This document shows, piece by piece, positions 1 through 15,000 of a DNA stretch of 64,000 bases (position 1 is its first letter; every line of letters starts with the position of its first letter). The notes under the pieces were generated by a model, which had not been told where the DNA came from, searched no databases, and saw nothing but the letters and a program-made list of their open reading frames with translations. Position numbers and translations under genes: made by a program. This DNA is from Davidsoniella eucalypti (Eukaryota; Ascomycota; Sordariomycetes; Microascales; Ceratocystidaceae), in the NCBI GenBank assembly GCA_004009845.1, contig RMBW01000079.1:1-64000 (forward strand), given 5' to 3'.

Positions 1-208
1 AGAATAGAGGGAACAACGACAATATCAACAAACGAGTCGGCGGGAATGCAGATTACAATGTATGTTTACAGGGAGAAAATCTCTAACGTAGGTAAACTTG
101 GTTCCGGATTCCTAGATATTGATGACCTGGCCCAGAAAATATAAACAATGGGCAGTTATCAACGCTTGATCTACGCTTATATCGAACATGTGGCCCAGAG
201 CCAACAGT

Positions 209-259
209 ACAGATATACATATACAGATATACAATACAGATATACAATACAGATATACA
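209..259. repeat. Tandem 13-14 bp repeat, four copies of ACAGATATACA
   Basis: The 11-mer ACAGATATACA starts at 209, 223, 236 and 249, a period of 13 to 14 bp with A/T-rich linkers. The same ACAGATAT core recurs singly elsewhere in the intergenic DNA. It lies in no gene that I can support. Confidence 0.9.
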
Positions 260-3200
260 AATACAAGCCCAGCGGGAAACACCAAAAGATGGTCAAGGCA
301 ATGCTACAGCAACTGATATGTAGTACTCTGGATGCGGCCTCGAAAAGCACATCAAGATAAGCAAGGTAGATCATTGCATGCTTGTTCGCAAGACAAAAGC
401 AGAGTAGGAAGAGACGGAGAAAGTTTAAAGGAAAGAAGAAAAAAGCTAGTTTCGTGTCTCGTTTCTATTTAGCGGTCTGACATGTAAGAGGCTTCGCAAA
501 TCAGGCCGTTTAAGTCTGCTTTTAGGCTTATATTCCACCAATAATTCAACGAAAATACGGTAAGACAGAGTGTATCTGTATACAAGGAACCAACATCCAT
601 AGCTGGTAATCAATACCATAATATTGCCTTCACGATGGAGGAGTCGAATAGGCATTCGTATCTCGTATCTACATACTATACCGTCTATAGGCGAAAGAAT
701 CATGGTAGGTCTCCTCTACTGATCTATTGATATTTCTTTTTTTCTGTATACAGATATAGAACGTAGCCACGAGAGATATTAGACAGCAACCTTAAAGGTA
801 CTGCTTACTAGTACATGTAGAATGGCTTATAGGGCTACATATAGCTCTTCTTGTCTTAGGTTTGACTAAGCACTACCGGGCAGCCAAAGCCAATCAGATG
901 TCTCAGCCATGGCTTCTGATGCCAATGATCACCACCAGCTGTGTAGTTTCTCACTAGCTCAAAGTTCGCAAGCAAGCAAAAAAAAAAAAAAAAAAGCTGC
1001 TTACTCATCCATTTCCATTATTTGTCATGGTTCTTAGCCGAACTGGAACATTGTATATCTAGATGCATCTTGCATTAGTCGGGTTCGTCTGTAGAATATC
1101 ACATGTTGAATTTGGATACTAGTGCGATCTTGTGTACAACGACAAAATGGCATCGTGTCCTGGTGTGCATGTGCATCTGTAAATCTCCAGTTATTTGAGA
1201 TAGTGCGACGGCCCTCTCCGTTAGCAGTTATTATATCTCTTTTTTTTCTTCTTTAGATATGGTCTCATGAGGATCTATACCGCAGGATGCTAGTGAAAAT
1301 GCAGAATAGGCGAACTGATCGCTTGCTTAGTTTCGGCCGCATGGAGAGGTGACATGCCCCGATACACACAGGGTACTATCGAGTAGCATCTATCGTAGTC
1401 ACGGCTGTATAGTGAAGACAGACTGTAAATGTACCATGTGTGTGTATCTGTAGATGCACACTCACCTGGAAGCAGAGTACGACGTACGCCGACTAGTTGT
1501 ATGATATATCATGTAGCATCTACTGATGTCAAAGGACAAGCAAGGTGTGGGCTCACATGAGGGCAACTCAGCTATCAGAGACAGTCAGAAATAGGAGCAG
1601 ATTTGCGATTCAAAGCGGTGGGGCTGCAGCGACACCGAAAGGAGGGCGATATGATACTGTGTTCTTTTTGGAATGACGAAAACAATAGTCGTCGGAAACT
1701 TTATGCCCACTTGGTATCAAGATTTCTTCCGTCTAACCGTCCTAACAAGGGAACGATCTAAGGGTTAACTGTCGTCCCATTAACCCTAGACATGCCTGTC
1801 TTATACACGCATCAATGAGCACGTTTGAACTGTGAACATGCCTAACCTTGCTTGCATAGGCCACTGCTACATATTACGACATCCTCAATGCCTCTCGATA
1901 ATTCAGAATAACAGCATGGAAAAGGGCTAGGCCAGTCCTTGCGCGGGCGTCGAATGAAGTGTGTATACAGATGATATGATGTATGTGCATGTAGGAAGAA
2001 GATCTGTGGATTGGGTTTGCACTGACCACACTATTCCTGGCTTTTGTCCGGGTTTACAATTACCGGTTGGGACTTCCTTCGTGCTAGGCCTGGTCCTCGA
2101 TGAGTTGAACTTGGCAAAGGGTCCTCATCTTAGCTATGTACAGATATATAGATTTCATTATACTTACGTTGGCTTTTGCCTCTAGAAGATCCATGGGTCG
2201 TGTGGTGATGGGTCAACATTGGCTATCATTATAAGGATTTGACCTCAACACTTTCACATCATCTAGTGCTTGTCCTTTGCAACAACAGGCAAATAATTCT
2301 TTGCATCACGCATTGTTTGGTAAGCGCCACGAAACTTGTGCTTTGAAACACAGGTTGAGTTTATATGGCTAGGAATTAGGAACCATGAAGAAGGAAAAAA
2401 AAACAAGGAGAATAAACAAGAAACTGGCAAATGCCATGCAGAATGTCTCTGTGTGTGTTCGTTTCCTTTGTTGTTCTCTCGTTCCTTATCGTCTTGGCTA
2501 GTACTGACACGACCAGACACTTCATCTTTGAAACCAGCATATTCTCCGGAAAGCTGCCCATATACGTCCGTCCCCCTATTCCCGTTCACATAGCTATATA
2601 TATATATGTACATAGTACATCCCATTCCCATGGGAAGAAATATGCAGCCAGGCGGCAAATGGTAGGTAGGGCAGGGGGCCGTGGCCTTGTCCATTTGACT
2701 ATAGTTGTAGTTGTAGTTGCAATTGTTACTATCGTTGCTGACTTTGCTTTGCTTGACTACTAGGATCTCGGTCGACTATATCAGTGGGTAGATGGAGATG
2801 AAACCAGATGTACCAAAGAACTTGCGGGTTTGCACAGAGATTCTCGAGATAACCCCCGTCATATTGCTTGCCTGTCTGCCTGTCAATAACAGGTTTTATT
2901 ACGTTGTGCATTTACATACATGTATACTGCTACATGACATATATCGCGAACTAGGATGCTGCTTGTTATAGCTTTGTACATGTAGGTCGCCTATCTGTCT
3001 GCATCTCAACATCAACTATATTTGATCTGCCTGGCCCATTGGATGGCCTGTTGATTCCAAACACTTTATTGCTTTCATCGTTAGCTTCAACAATATCCAA
3101 CAACGGTAAATCTTCACATACATACAAGTAAATAAAGACACGGCCACCGGAGGAAGAGGAAGAGGAAGAAGGACTGCCTTGCATAGTAGATTGACAGCAA

Positions 3201-6037
3201 ATACCTTGGAAGGAAGGATCCCGTCCGTTTACTACTTTCTCTGGTCTCCATTTGCCAGCCTTTATATGTAATGTAGTCAAGCGGCTATCAGTAGCTTATA
3301 GAGTCTTATAAGACGAAACGTAGCTTAATCGCCATGATCTGAAGCCCGGGTTACTGCAAGTAGACTGATCTGGCGCTCTCATCCCCTTGCTTTTGCTCAA
3401 GCGCATAGTAGCCAATGGCCTGATGTTGAGTGTTGGCAAAGCCATCTTATTCGCTTTCTGACTGCCAACAGCTCAGTAACATTGGGTTGGTCGTGTTGGA
3501 AGTACATGCAAAGAGATATCGGTGAAAGACAAGGGGAGAGAAGAGGACAGAAAGGACACATGACGGGTTCCACCATGGCAGAGACGGGAGGTTATGGGAC
3601 CGCCGTATTCCGGTCTAGGGAGTAGAACAGATGTTTCTACGACTTGCAGGGCCTATTCAATGTACGTACAACTCCGTCTACGGGCTATACAAAGCAGGTA
3701 CCTCATGGCGATGTCCTTTGGGGAGTCCTAACATTCGGCTTGGTGGCCAACAGCCAGGGGTCCTTATTACGTATTACTACCATATGCTATCTGGGTGCCG
3801 TCCCGGAATACAAGACGGTCAAAGCTTTTGGGCCACCACTACCAGGATAAACAATCGGGGGGCTTGGCTTGCAAGTATGCTGCATTATGCCGTAAAGCAT
3901 GTGAAATGCCTACCCTCTACTCCACACAGTCTTTGTTTCTGGCCTGTTTCTCTGGGAGGGGAACAGCAAGGAGGGGAAAGAAGAAGAGAGATACATATAT
4001 CCAAGGGGAAAGAATACTCCGTAATGATAAGTGTAATTGCGCCACTAGACCCAACGAACCACAAGCGCTGTCAAAAAAACAGCAAAAAAAACAAGGCCAT
4101 CGGCCATTGCATAACATGTCAAAGCCACGGGCAAACGAATGGTCCGAGCAGATATGAAGAAATAACAGTCAAACAAAATGCTGCAAGGCCGCTTATACGT
4201 CTCCTATCATCGCAACATCACACTGTACCACGCTCATACATATCTTCTCTGAATCGACAGGGCTTGCTTCCCTCGACATGGCCACATCGTGTCAGTTTGG
4301 TATATTCACGGACAAGATCAAGCAGCACCATCCCAAGGCGAACGGACCCTTTGGATGTATCTGTTAGTTGTAGTTGTAGATTTCATGGGATATGTACACC
4401 CAAAGCCGCTAAGAACTGAGCAGAAGTATATGTATGTATGTACATATATGTATATCAGGAAAGGCCGGCTCTGTGCTGGTGTCACACGGACATGTCGCCG
4501 TAGACATGTTCTCTTCTCTTTAGCTTCGTAAACGTCCGTGGGCTGTGAAACTAGCGAATGTCCGGTCCGTGGGTTGGCTGTGCTGTTGCTGGTTGCATAT
4601 GCCGTAGTATCTCGATGGATATATTGTCCGGCGAGGGGCTCCTTTTTTCGGCTGTTTCTGTTTGTCTCCCGATATCTATATGTGTATATACTAATAGTGA
4701 CAGTTGGCAATCCATCCGCGATGTATATACATATGTACACACACTGCACGTAGTAGTGTAATACTCCTTATTTTGTCGAACTTGAAGTCGTAGTTGGAAC
4801 CGTGATCACACCGGTATCTTACTTGTCTTGGCCCCCCTGGGCCCATCTGCCTATGTTTACCACATCCAGTAGGCTTCTTTTCTCATATCTCGATGTATAC
4901 AACTATACTAATACGCAACGTCGCAACGACGGCATCCTGTATTCTCTATACGGAGTGGATGGCTACTGAAGTCGTTTTTAAAAATACTTTTAGGTACAGG
5001 ATAGCTAGTAGATAGTACAGCAGGATGATTATTTCAAAAGAATGTCAATGAGAGTTTATGTCATGCCCCTCTAATGCTACGGACTAGTCCCTGTCTTACA
5101 ATACATATGTACATCTATATAGCCAAGCCTAAGGTGCCAGTAGAGAGACAACTTTATATGTAGTATGGCTAAATGTGGTCGGACCCGTAGTGTCGGTGTG
5201 CTTTATGATGTAAGCCTGCGGCATCGTAGCATCAGCAATAGCACGGTACTTGAGGACTACAGAGAGATTAGTGTCGTGAAGCTAAGCCCTGAAGTAACGA
5301 TCTGTTTAGTCGCTAAACCTATGAATACGACCTTGACAACCAAGTGGTTACTACTGTCTTTTTTGGGTATGCAGCAGTTTCAGAAGCACAGTTGAGTAAT
5401 GTACAGCTCAAAGCAAAAACAAGTATCCATTCTCACGTGTACGATGGGGACTAAGAGTAGGCGTCACGGCGACATTTGACATTTTCTTGTTTCTTTGGTG
5501 ATATTCCAGCCTATACTGCCCAGCGCTAGACCACTCACCCTTCCGTTTCCTCTACGGGCTTACTGTTCCAAAGTCCAAACTCTTCACTGTCAAATCGTAG
5601 GCCACCTGTCCCCGGGTCTGGGCCTGACAACAGGCTCTCAGATATCTGGCAGCATAGTCCTGTACTGGTACAAGTTGTATATCTGTATTTCCACTTATAC
5701 TTGCTCTTATAAGCCATCACCCGCTTATACACAACCATAGTCGTACTCAACACGGTACTAACAGCACGACCTTTAGTCTGCTTTGCAGCCTCGGAATTCG
5801 TGTTTGTTCGTCCTACACTGTTCGTTTCTCTCCGGTCTGATATTTGTCTCCATATTTGACTCCATATTTGTCTGCAGTTGCTGAATCTGGACCACCGGAG
5901 AACGAAATGACGAGGCTGACAACAACTCTTCTCTGAAGCATCAGGTCTGAACTCGGTTTCTTCATCGCCAGAATGACTTCAACCGCTCCTTTCATCCTAC
6001 CATTCTCGATGGTCTTGGTTGTTTTGTTCTCCTAGCC

Positions 6038-6091
6038 AAAAGCTAAGCTCCGATCAAAAGCTAAGCTCCGATCAAAAGCTAAGCTCCGATG
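6038..6091. repeat. 18-bp minisatellite, three copies
   Basis: The unit AAAAGCTAAGCTCCGATC is present at 6038-6055, 6056-6073 and 6074-6091. The only difference is the last base of copy three (G instead of C). Near-identity indicates recent slippage or unequal exchange. The surroundings are non-coding. Confidence 0.95.
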
Positions 6092-9000
6092 ACACTCGGG
6101 CCAAAATACCTGACTTTTTATCTGTAAGTAGAGCTTCCGCCTCTCTCAAAAGCGCCATCGCGACTCATCTCATGGAGTAACAATATCCTGGATCTTGAAA
6201 CTAAACTCAGAATTCTGTAGGCCTTCACACAACCTATTGTCCCCTCTAGTGCCGAAATTAAAGCACAAGTGCGAATAAACACAACTTGGCTTTGCCTACT
6301 CAGGGTTTGGCATACGCCAAATTTCTTGCCATCAATTTAGTTAGCGCTATAGAAGCACTGTCGATGGAGCTTCCGGCCTATCTTCAAGCAGACTAGCGGC
6401 GTCTTTCAAGCTTCTAGCGGTGTTGTTGGTAGTTGAAATCCAGCACGGGAGACCGGAGTGTGTTCTCTAATCTCCATCTTTTGGTTGAAGAGAAGGCATT
6501 ATCCCGGTTTGCTTCACAGATGAGTTTTCTCTCTCTCAAAATCGGTACAGTCAACGATCCAGCCTATCCTCGTATTTCAGTCACGATGCCAGTTATTTGT
6601 CGGCACGTCAGTCGGGCTTGGGAAATGTGAAAGGAATTGGTTGATGCCGCGACATATTTACGACTATATCGCTCATCCATCAATAGCTTGTCCGACCCCG
6701 AGATGAGGTGAGATCTAGGAAGCCGACCTTGAGATCTTGAGGTGCTGTCTCGCTTTCTGTAGCGCCTTGAGTTTCGTAGTTATGCCGTTCCATAATAGCC
6801 TATCATTGGTTGAAAGGCTTTTCGGAGTGATTATAGGTCGGGGTGAGATCAATTGAGTGCCTGGCCGGGTCTTGGCATCACTTCCTTAAAGATATCCTCT
6901 CAATCGATGATGGCACCACATCCCTAGACATGTCCTTTTGGTCTTGCGCGGCATAGTCTTGGTTACCATATTAGAGAGACGACGCATATTGCCGATGAAC
7001 GCCAAACCCAAGCTGGCCTCCTGAGCAATAACATGATACCCACCACGGAGATTACGATGATGAGATGAATCAGTAATTAATAGCTGACGAGTGTCTAGTC
7101 ACAGACAGTCATTTCGACAAAAATGCTATCCTACACCAAGGTCCACACGCGGCTGATATCCTTCATGGTCACCAAGGGAACCATATCAGTTTAAAGTGTC
7201 TATATACCCTCTACAGAGCCACGATCAACATCAATTAACCTTGATGTTCGGTGTACTCTCTTCTTCTTTATGGGATCCTCTAAGTCTCAAGCCACTCTAC
7301 TTATAGAGCTATTCTCACCCGAGGGATCTAGTGCTCACCAAGGTGAAAGCTTGAACCCAGTCATACAGATGAGTGAGTTTAGCGAGAACAAGAGGCTCAC
7401 TCTTGCAACCTTTCTGTGCTAATTCACTACACGGAAGGACGATTCTGAAAACTCGTCCTTACATATAGGACAAAGGTATACCGAACAGTGGGAGACTAGA
7501 TCTGAGTCAAGGGCTGACTGAAGCCTTCTATCGACTGTGGTGTTTTCATAAGACAACGGAACACATATTGGCCTCGGCTCTCCTTCTTTGTTGTCAGAAA
7601 AGAGGTATCATTGTTATCTTGATAAAGAGGCAGGTAAACTTGCAATATGGCACCGACTAGCCACCATGGTCGATATCTTGTCGTATTGAAGATTCCCATT
7701 CGCCTTTAACATTCCTTCCCCGCCTTGTCTTAATTGATACTAGTATAAACTAAACCTGTTTTTCCAAGCCTAGTACCAACATATAGGTGAAGGAAGACGT
7801 CGAATGGGTAACAATACATTTTATCTCAAGATCTTCGTGGATTGGCGGTATCTGCTTTCGATAGAGTTTTAGATCGAGAGTCTGATCACGGCTAACTGTT
7901 GAGAAGGAATCTTGATAACTGAACTAGAAATGAGAGAGCAAAGACCGGCCATACTATTTGTGTTGTAGTTGTACACGGCGGTACTTCTCTCTTTTCTCAC
8001 CGAACAGACTGACTCAAAATCGGTAGATACCGATGTATCTGTACACGTGCTACTAGTGTCGATATCAAGACATGCTGATTCATATGCCTTGATTTGGAAA
8101 ATACTACAGTTGGATGTCAGTAGTGACGACCCACCAACAGCAATATACGCATTATATAGTTCCTGGGTGTCGGTTTCCGGCTTGGCTTCAAGGAGATATA
8201 TGATTGAAATAGCAGTATCCCTACTAGACATGGTGCTTTGGACTCGTCAACGTCACAGTTGTTGAGTGCTTTATTTGCACAGACTAAGATATACAACTAG
8301 TATCGACCAGCAATATGTATGTCAGGCAAAACATCGACCAAAACCAAATATATCGCTCATCCGGGATCCCATACTAGGAATTCTGACAGCCGATCAACTT
8401 GCAGACTGTGGTTCATTCTTCTGGGACGTGACCGGATTACTCGAAATAGGCATACAACTATACATATATGTGTGTAATCTATGTCATACAACCGCCACAC
8501 AGACGCTTTGTTGCTGCTGGCTTCCGGCTCTACCATAGCACAGTCTTTCTTACTCAGGTTAGAAGGTTTCCTGCAGTGTAATTTCGGTATGTCTCTTTTT
8601 TCACCGCATGTTATATTTTGGTCACCCCTGGACAGGACATAATCCTGAACGCGATCAATGCAGAAAACTTATGCAGCAACATGTTATGCACAGCTGGTTT
8701 ATTTGATTTCCTTCTTACTTTCCGTTCATCTGGTTAGTTGCTGGTATACTCTAGCTTTCGCACTGGCTCACGGGTCGGCCTTCTCTTTAATGGCTGCAAC
8801 GACTGCTAGACTCAAGCTCAGACTCAGGCCGTCTCGCTGCCCACCGTTATCGTACGAGCAACTAACTACTGTATACGAAGCAAAAAGAAAAGAGTAAAGC
8901 CGCCTGTCTTCCTGTCCAGAAAGGTATACATTTGGCTTCCTGATTAGGTCTAGGGTGGAGGCCTGTGTCCCTTTATGAAGAGCGCTCTAGGCTCTATAGT

Positions 9001-12000
9001 TACTCAAACAGTGGTACTAAGCAAAGATGTTGGCAATCGGAATTTTGATTTCCTTGTACGCATATATACATCTGTACATGTACACAGATACAGATGTACA
9101 CTTTACATTATCAAAGTTATAACTATGATATGTATGCAAACTCTAATGCCGTTCGGCAGAGTAGCAATCATGCGTGATCAGACCGCCCACCACATTATCA
9201 ACTCCACGCTGCTACCGCTCACGCCAGTCCATTGGTCTAGTTCCGAACTTTGAAAGGCCTTTTAGACTATTGAACCCATCACACCACCTCTTGCTCCCCA
9301 CGCCGACCTCCCCATCAGCCTCTCCATCCAGTAAGACAACAGACATACAGCAGAGCAACCCATTCCAGATATCACATCACCCCGTGATTCACCAGAAACA
9401 TGGTCTTTTTGGTTCTCACCCAACAAGGGCAGATTATGTTTTGCTACAAGACAAGAATGCAATCCTGAGCAAGCCCCCCCAGGACGAGAACACCGGAACT
9501 GGCTGTTTGTGTGCTTAGACGAGACGTCACAGGATATGTATCGCTTTGTAATATAGGTGTACGATAAACTGCATTTGCATATGTAAAGCAAACATCACAT
9601 CACATCAGCAAGTCATCACGCCCTGGGACCAATGAAACGTCAAAAAAACAAACCTGTCAAAAAAAACATAATGCAGGTGCTATTCTAGACCACAGGCCAC
9701 ATTTCAAAGCCCAATGTTGTCTTTTTTTGTGACTGTGATATCTCCTGAATACTGCGTTCCGTATTTGCTGTCAGTCCTGATGGTGTTTGGTTCGTTACTT
9801 TGCACTTATCACATTCATGCTGTAACATCACAGTGACAAGTCACGGTCTTCCATTACTCCTCATATAAGACAAGCCCAATAAAACAAGGGCAACTTCTCG
9901 TCACATCCGTTCCCTGCCCTACGGAACGTAGCATCTCACAATTCGAATCATATCATCAACCATATGCCACATAGTACGTATAGAGTGTTGTGATGTATAT
10001 CCTATCATAGTACTAAATAAAAAGCTGAGGCGGTCCTGTCACTGTCCCGATGAAACACAAGAGAGGCTAAAACAGAAAAGGATCAGAAGCCAAATAAGCA
10101 ATTATAGGGAGTCGCGGATATCGGAACACGATGGATTTGCCACAGTGATGCTACTTCCTGTATATGTGTGTATACATAGTAAAGATCACGAGGGTCCATG
10201 TCAAGCTAGCAAGTACTATTTCAACGCTGTATCGAATTGAACTAATCTGACTGTCTAAGAAGCACTGTGCAGAAACGGCTCTCACTCACGTCAGCATTTG
10301 GTAGCCCATCATCAGTCATATCTGTACGGCATGTACATTCCTAACATGAGCATGCAAATCTACTGCAAATGGTAGCTAACGTCTCTTGCTAAACAGAAAG
10401 AAGCACGGTCTTCATGTTCAACCACTCGCTGCTTGCACCCAGACAGTCATGATGGCAAGGAGATAGACGGCTCTTGGTTCTCCCAGGAGACGAAAGCTGC
10501 CTTCGTGTCCGTCTGGTCCCAAGAACAAGGGGGACACAACCATATCTCCAAGTTACACGGTTGACCAGGCCTAGCATGGGACGAGGCGTATTCTCTGTCG
10601 GTAACTTCACCATATCATCGTACGGCCTTTGTATGTCCAATGCTCATCAAATGGTTTCCTCTGGTCATATACATGTATTCTCCTATTTGTATTGATATCT
10701 CTCTTTTCTCAGGATATGCTGTCTAGGCCTGTCCTTTCATTCTTTCCGTCTCCGAGACTCTGGTTTGGCCACTTTCTATCTTTGGTCTTCTTCGTCCCGG
10801 GCTCTTTGTACGTGGGTTTTTATTACTTCAGATTATGGCATGGGGACTATCTCCAATTTGTACAAGGTTTCCTATCTGTACCTTGGGGGGGGGGTTCTTG
10901 AAAGAGGATATGTCTGTTACTGATCTAGGACACGAAAGGCTGCAACCTCGTTCAATGTCAGGTACATAGAAACCACCGGTCGATAGTACCCAGCTATATA
11001 TATGTAAATCAACAGCCAGGCAAGATATTATGCAGGTGTAAGCACACAAGATGATGGCAATTTTAGTAATGCATGTCCCTATGTTTCCTGGTTTATCGTC
11101 CAATCATACGAACCCAAAGGCCATGGTCATCTTCATGGGCGGGTTTAACACGGCGACAGGCTGCTGCTGCTTATCTGCACATGGACACTACAGATGTATA
11201 CTGGAGAGGGATAAGTACAGGATTCCCCTAGGCATAACCGATTCGTGGTCAACGGCGGATATAACTCCCCACTAAGCAACCAGATCACTAAACCGTTGCT
11301 TGCTGCAGGCAGGCTGAAGCCAGAAGCAAGGAGTGACATCTCTTAAAGTACGGTTGCAGCAAGACGCACAAAGCCACCCTGAGGCTTGTTCGCATCGTTT
11401 GGGTTACGCTGGCCACTGACCAGTTCAGTACAACCCAAGTCCGCCCAAGTTGTCTTTTCGTGCCCGGCCCTACCACCAACAGGTCGACGCGGAGAAACTA
11501 CTGTCACTTTAGCAAGCAAGGCCATAATCCAAGCAGGAACAAAGAAGGCACAAACGGGCTTGCGCTGGCGAATCTGAAAAGAGAGCAAAGGCCCAAGCCA
11601 GACCAGACCAAGACTGCAAGCCTGTAGTGGTGCATGGCAAAGGACTCAGGCCATGTCCATTGGTGCCCTAAGTCTTGCAATGTATGATAGCTCCAGCATT
11701 TCCTTTCACTGCTACCGCTTATGGAGATAAAGACAAACAGCCGAATCAGACTATACCGATACCGGCAATTCTTCTTTCTTTGGCACCAGATGCTGGTTAT
11801 AGGGTGGTTGGTGTCATCCATACCTCCCGACTCACAAATCCCATCAAAGTAATGTTAGTCTTAGGCACTATCTTCTGAGTCTGTAACAAGCTTTTGTATT
11901 CCGTACAGACATGTAAATTATGTAATTACAGGACCAAGCTAAAGACTTGCGACAACAATCATGGGTTGCTGTCTGTACTATCCCAGGGTAGCCAACGCTG

Positions 12001-15000
12001 CTTGTGCCAGCATTTCCGCAAATCACTTGCTCGATCTGACATCTCATCCGCGTTTTCTAGCGTGGTCTTCTGGGCTTCTGTTCCTGTCTTTCCTACCATG
12101 TCATGTTCTTTTTGGGTCTAGTCAAGACCTACAGTTCTTTGTTTTTGAGGAGTCTGATATTTGCATGACAGGGTATCTCTACAGTATGACCCTTGTATAA
12201 CTCCATATGAGAAAAAGAAAAGAAAAAAAAACATTAAACATGTAGGGATCAGGGGCCAGGTAATCAACTTGGTCAGTTCTGCCATACTACTACCAAGGAC
12301 AACTAAATGTACTGACTTCCAAAGACTCCTCTCTTCTGCTCTCTTATCACTATCTCTTCTTTCTCCTGGTCTCCGGTCCTCCACTTCCGATACCACCCTC
12401 ACTTCTACCGTCCTAGACATGTATGTATGCACATTAGCATGCTGTCTGTTGTATTTTGTATGCTGGCTAGATAGCATCATGGACTCTGCTCAACTTGTAA
12501 CAAAGAATCGAAACTTGGACGTTGTGCCACTTTGATGGGGTTAGCTAACCCAAAGGATTAGGGTCTTGTATATGTCTGTATGTAGTCGTCGACAAAATTA
12601 AGATAACGCCACCGAAATCCGCCATGGTGGTCACAACGACTAGGAGGCCGGATCCAGCAGGCGAGATATGCAATAGCCAGAAGCGAGCGAGTTGACGAAG
12701 AATTTACTATGTACCTACTTCAACCTGCTGATCCGGCAGTTGATGTAAGCCGACTCTTGGTGTACTAGGGTTATATGCTGTTAAATAAGGGCTCGGCTGT
12801 ATGAAGCCACTATGCAGAGCAAATAGTAGCAGCCGAATCCTGCGACGTATTAGTGGAAAAAACTCTCTACAGGTCCGAGGCCGAACAGAGAATAGGAAGA
12901 TTTGGAAGATTCGCAGTTTGGAGAGGATGCCATAAGAAGCAGGATATCCCGTATGAGAAAAGCCAGGGAAGAGGCCGAATTACGAGCCGACAGTGCTTTG
13001 CCTTGGCCCTTGTTCGGAAGATTTATCCTTGAGGAACTGTCAGACGATTGCTTGTGTGATAGCAAAGAGTCTACATGAAACATGATGTCTTCAGCAGTGA
13101 AGGTTATGCGGAGACAACAAGATACTCTTTGCTTTCTAGACAGGAAGTTCGAGACGTCTTTCTATTCCTTTCCCACAGAACCAGCGCTGGATCGCGAATA
13201 AAAAGAAGACGCGAGAAAAACCGGCTCGTTGGACCTTTGTCTTGCGGTTTGATGTGACCAGGGATGGAAAACAGAGTTGAGCTCGCCAACTTGGCTTGTG
13301 CGTGTGAACGGGCCCAGGATGGTCCTCTTCCTACAGAGAGAAGGGTTTGAAAAAGAGGGTTAAAAAAGATGGAAGAGCTGGCTAGGCTAAAACGTGAAGG
13401 CTGTCACTGTCCCTCCTCACCTCTCAGGCCATCTCCGGCACTCAGCGGCGAAGCCCAGTAAGCAGCAGGAAAGGGCCGCATGAACGTGTTCTACAAATAG
13501 TTCAAGGCCTTGATTGCGCCATTGTTTCTCTTGGATAATGGTAACCAGAAGGAAAAGAAAAGAAAAAAAGAAAAGAAAAGAGTGCTCTTGCAAGCCCCTC
13601 CAGGTTTTCTTTCCCATGCACCCCTCCAATCTATCACGCAGAACAGAGCGTCAGTACTGTCAAAGCGATCGATGATTGGTTCGGTCCGGTTCGTTGTCTA
13701 ATTTGTCAGTATATCTGTCTACCCTACTGCTTGCCTGGGCTGTCTATCTGTCGGTATGGCACCAGATCAACTGAATCTTCAGGCGCTGATATTCTGTCTT
13801 TCTGACATTGATATACTGCATGGTATAGTACCGGCAAACGAGACATCAAGCTTGAAAAAAGAGCCTTGTCAGTCGCAGTTTTACGATATCAGATATCAAG
13901 CCATATGTGTCCGATGATGGCTAGATGTCACCACAGAGCTGAGGGTGACGAGTCAAAGTCTCAGCATAAGTTTTGAAATTACTATCGTACACTTTGATGA
14001 GATTCCGAGGAGAACTTCTGGCTACTGTTGCTTTTATGAGAGAAGCTCACCGCTCACTTGATATCCCTTCTTGTTACCCCCCCCATCTCCTGTTCAGCGT
14101 TGAACTGAACGCGTAACTTGACTCTCTATCATCACGATCTGCCAGCCTCATATCAATAAGCGAGAATATCAGTTCTGCCGACTTAAAGCTTGTTGCATGC
14201 TCTGTGAGATTATATGTACTGATATCAGGGTATCAGATACACCGTAAGCCCACTCGGCATATGGCCTACGAGAGTCTCCGAAACTACAAGACAGGCTTAC
14301 ATACAACTTCACCATCTCTCATTCCCGTCACAGGACCAATTCTAGACGTATGTTATGTTTGAGATCCGTGGCGATAGGAGGCTGTTCCTATCCAAGTAGT
14401 GCATACACTACAAGGCCCATCAATAAGAAGAGCAGTGGAATATATCGGCGGTTTACTACCCGGACGACAGGGGGCGATAAACACCAATACTACTCTAGTT
14501 TCTGATGGAGATGGAGGTATCTGACGCTCTAGCCAAGCAGAAACAGGAGGCGTCGACAGAAACAGAGACAGAAACAGATAGTGATGAGCAGACCGTACAG
14601 CAACAACACCAACAACCTGCTCTAGACATTTGAATAGTTGTGATATGCCTTGACATGCCCTTTTGCTTATAGTAGCCATGGATATCCGAGGGGCTGACTT
14701 GACGGAGTACGTGATACATAGTATATATTTATTTAATTAGTATCCTGTCTGGTATAGTAACTGAAAAACAAAACCTCACATTGGGTCCCCAGGGGCATCT
14801 TGGGATTCGCTTTGCTCCCCCCCGAGCCATGAACATGCCATCTTCTCCTCATGTTCTCCTGACACACCCTGCCTGCCTTTTTTCCTCTCTTGTATGATAT
14901 GCGGCGGTAGGCATAGGGTCTTGCGGCCACTGTGTTTTTGAAGTACTGCACTGCTACTGATTATCACGCACTAGACCAGCCAATGCCCATTACGATCGTC

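Noticed and set aside
5740..8250. Possible decayed LTR retroelement
   Set aside because: Some sequence has an LTR-like feel, but I found no paired terminal repeats, primer-binding site or reverse-transcriptase motifs.
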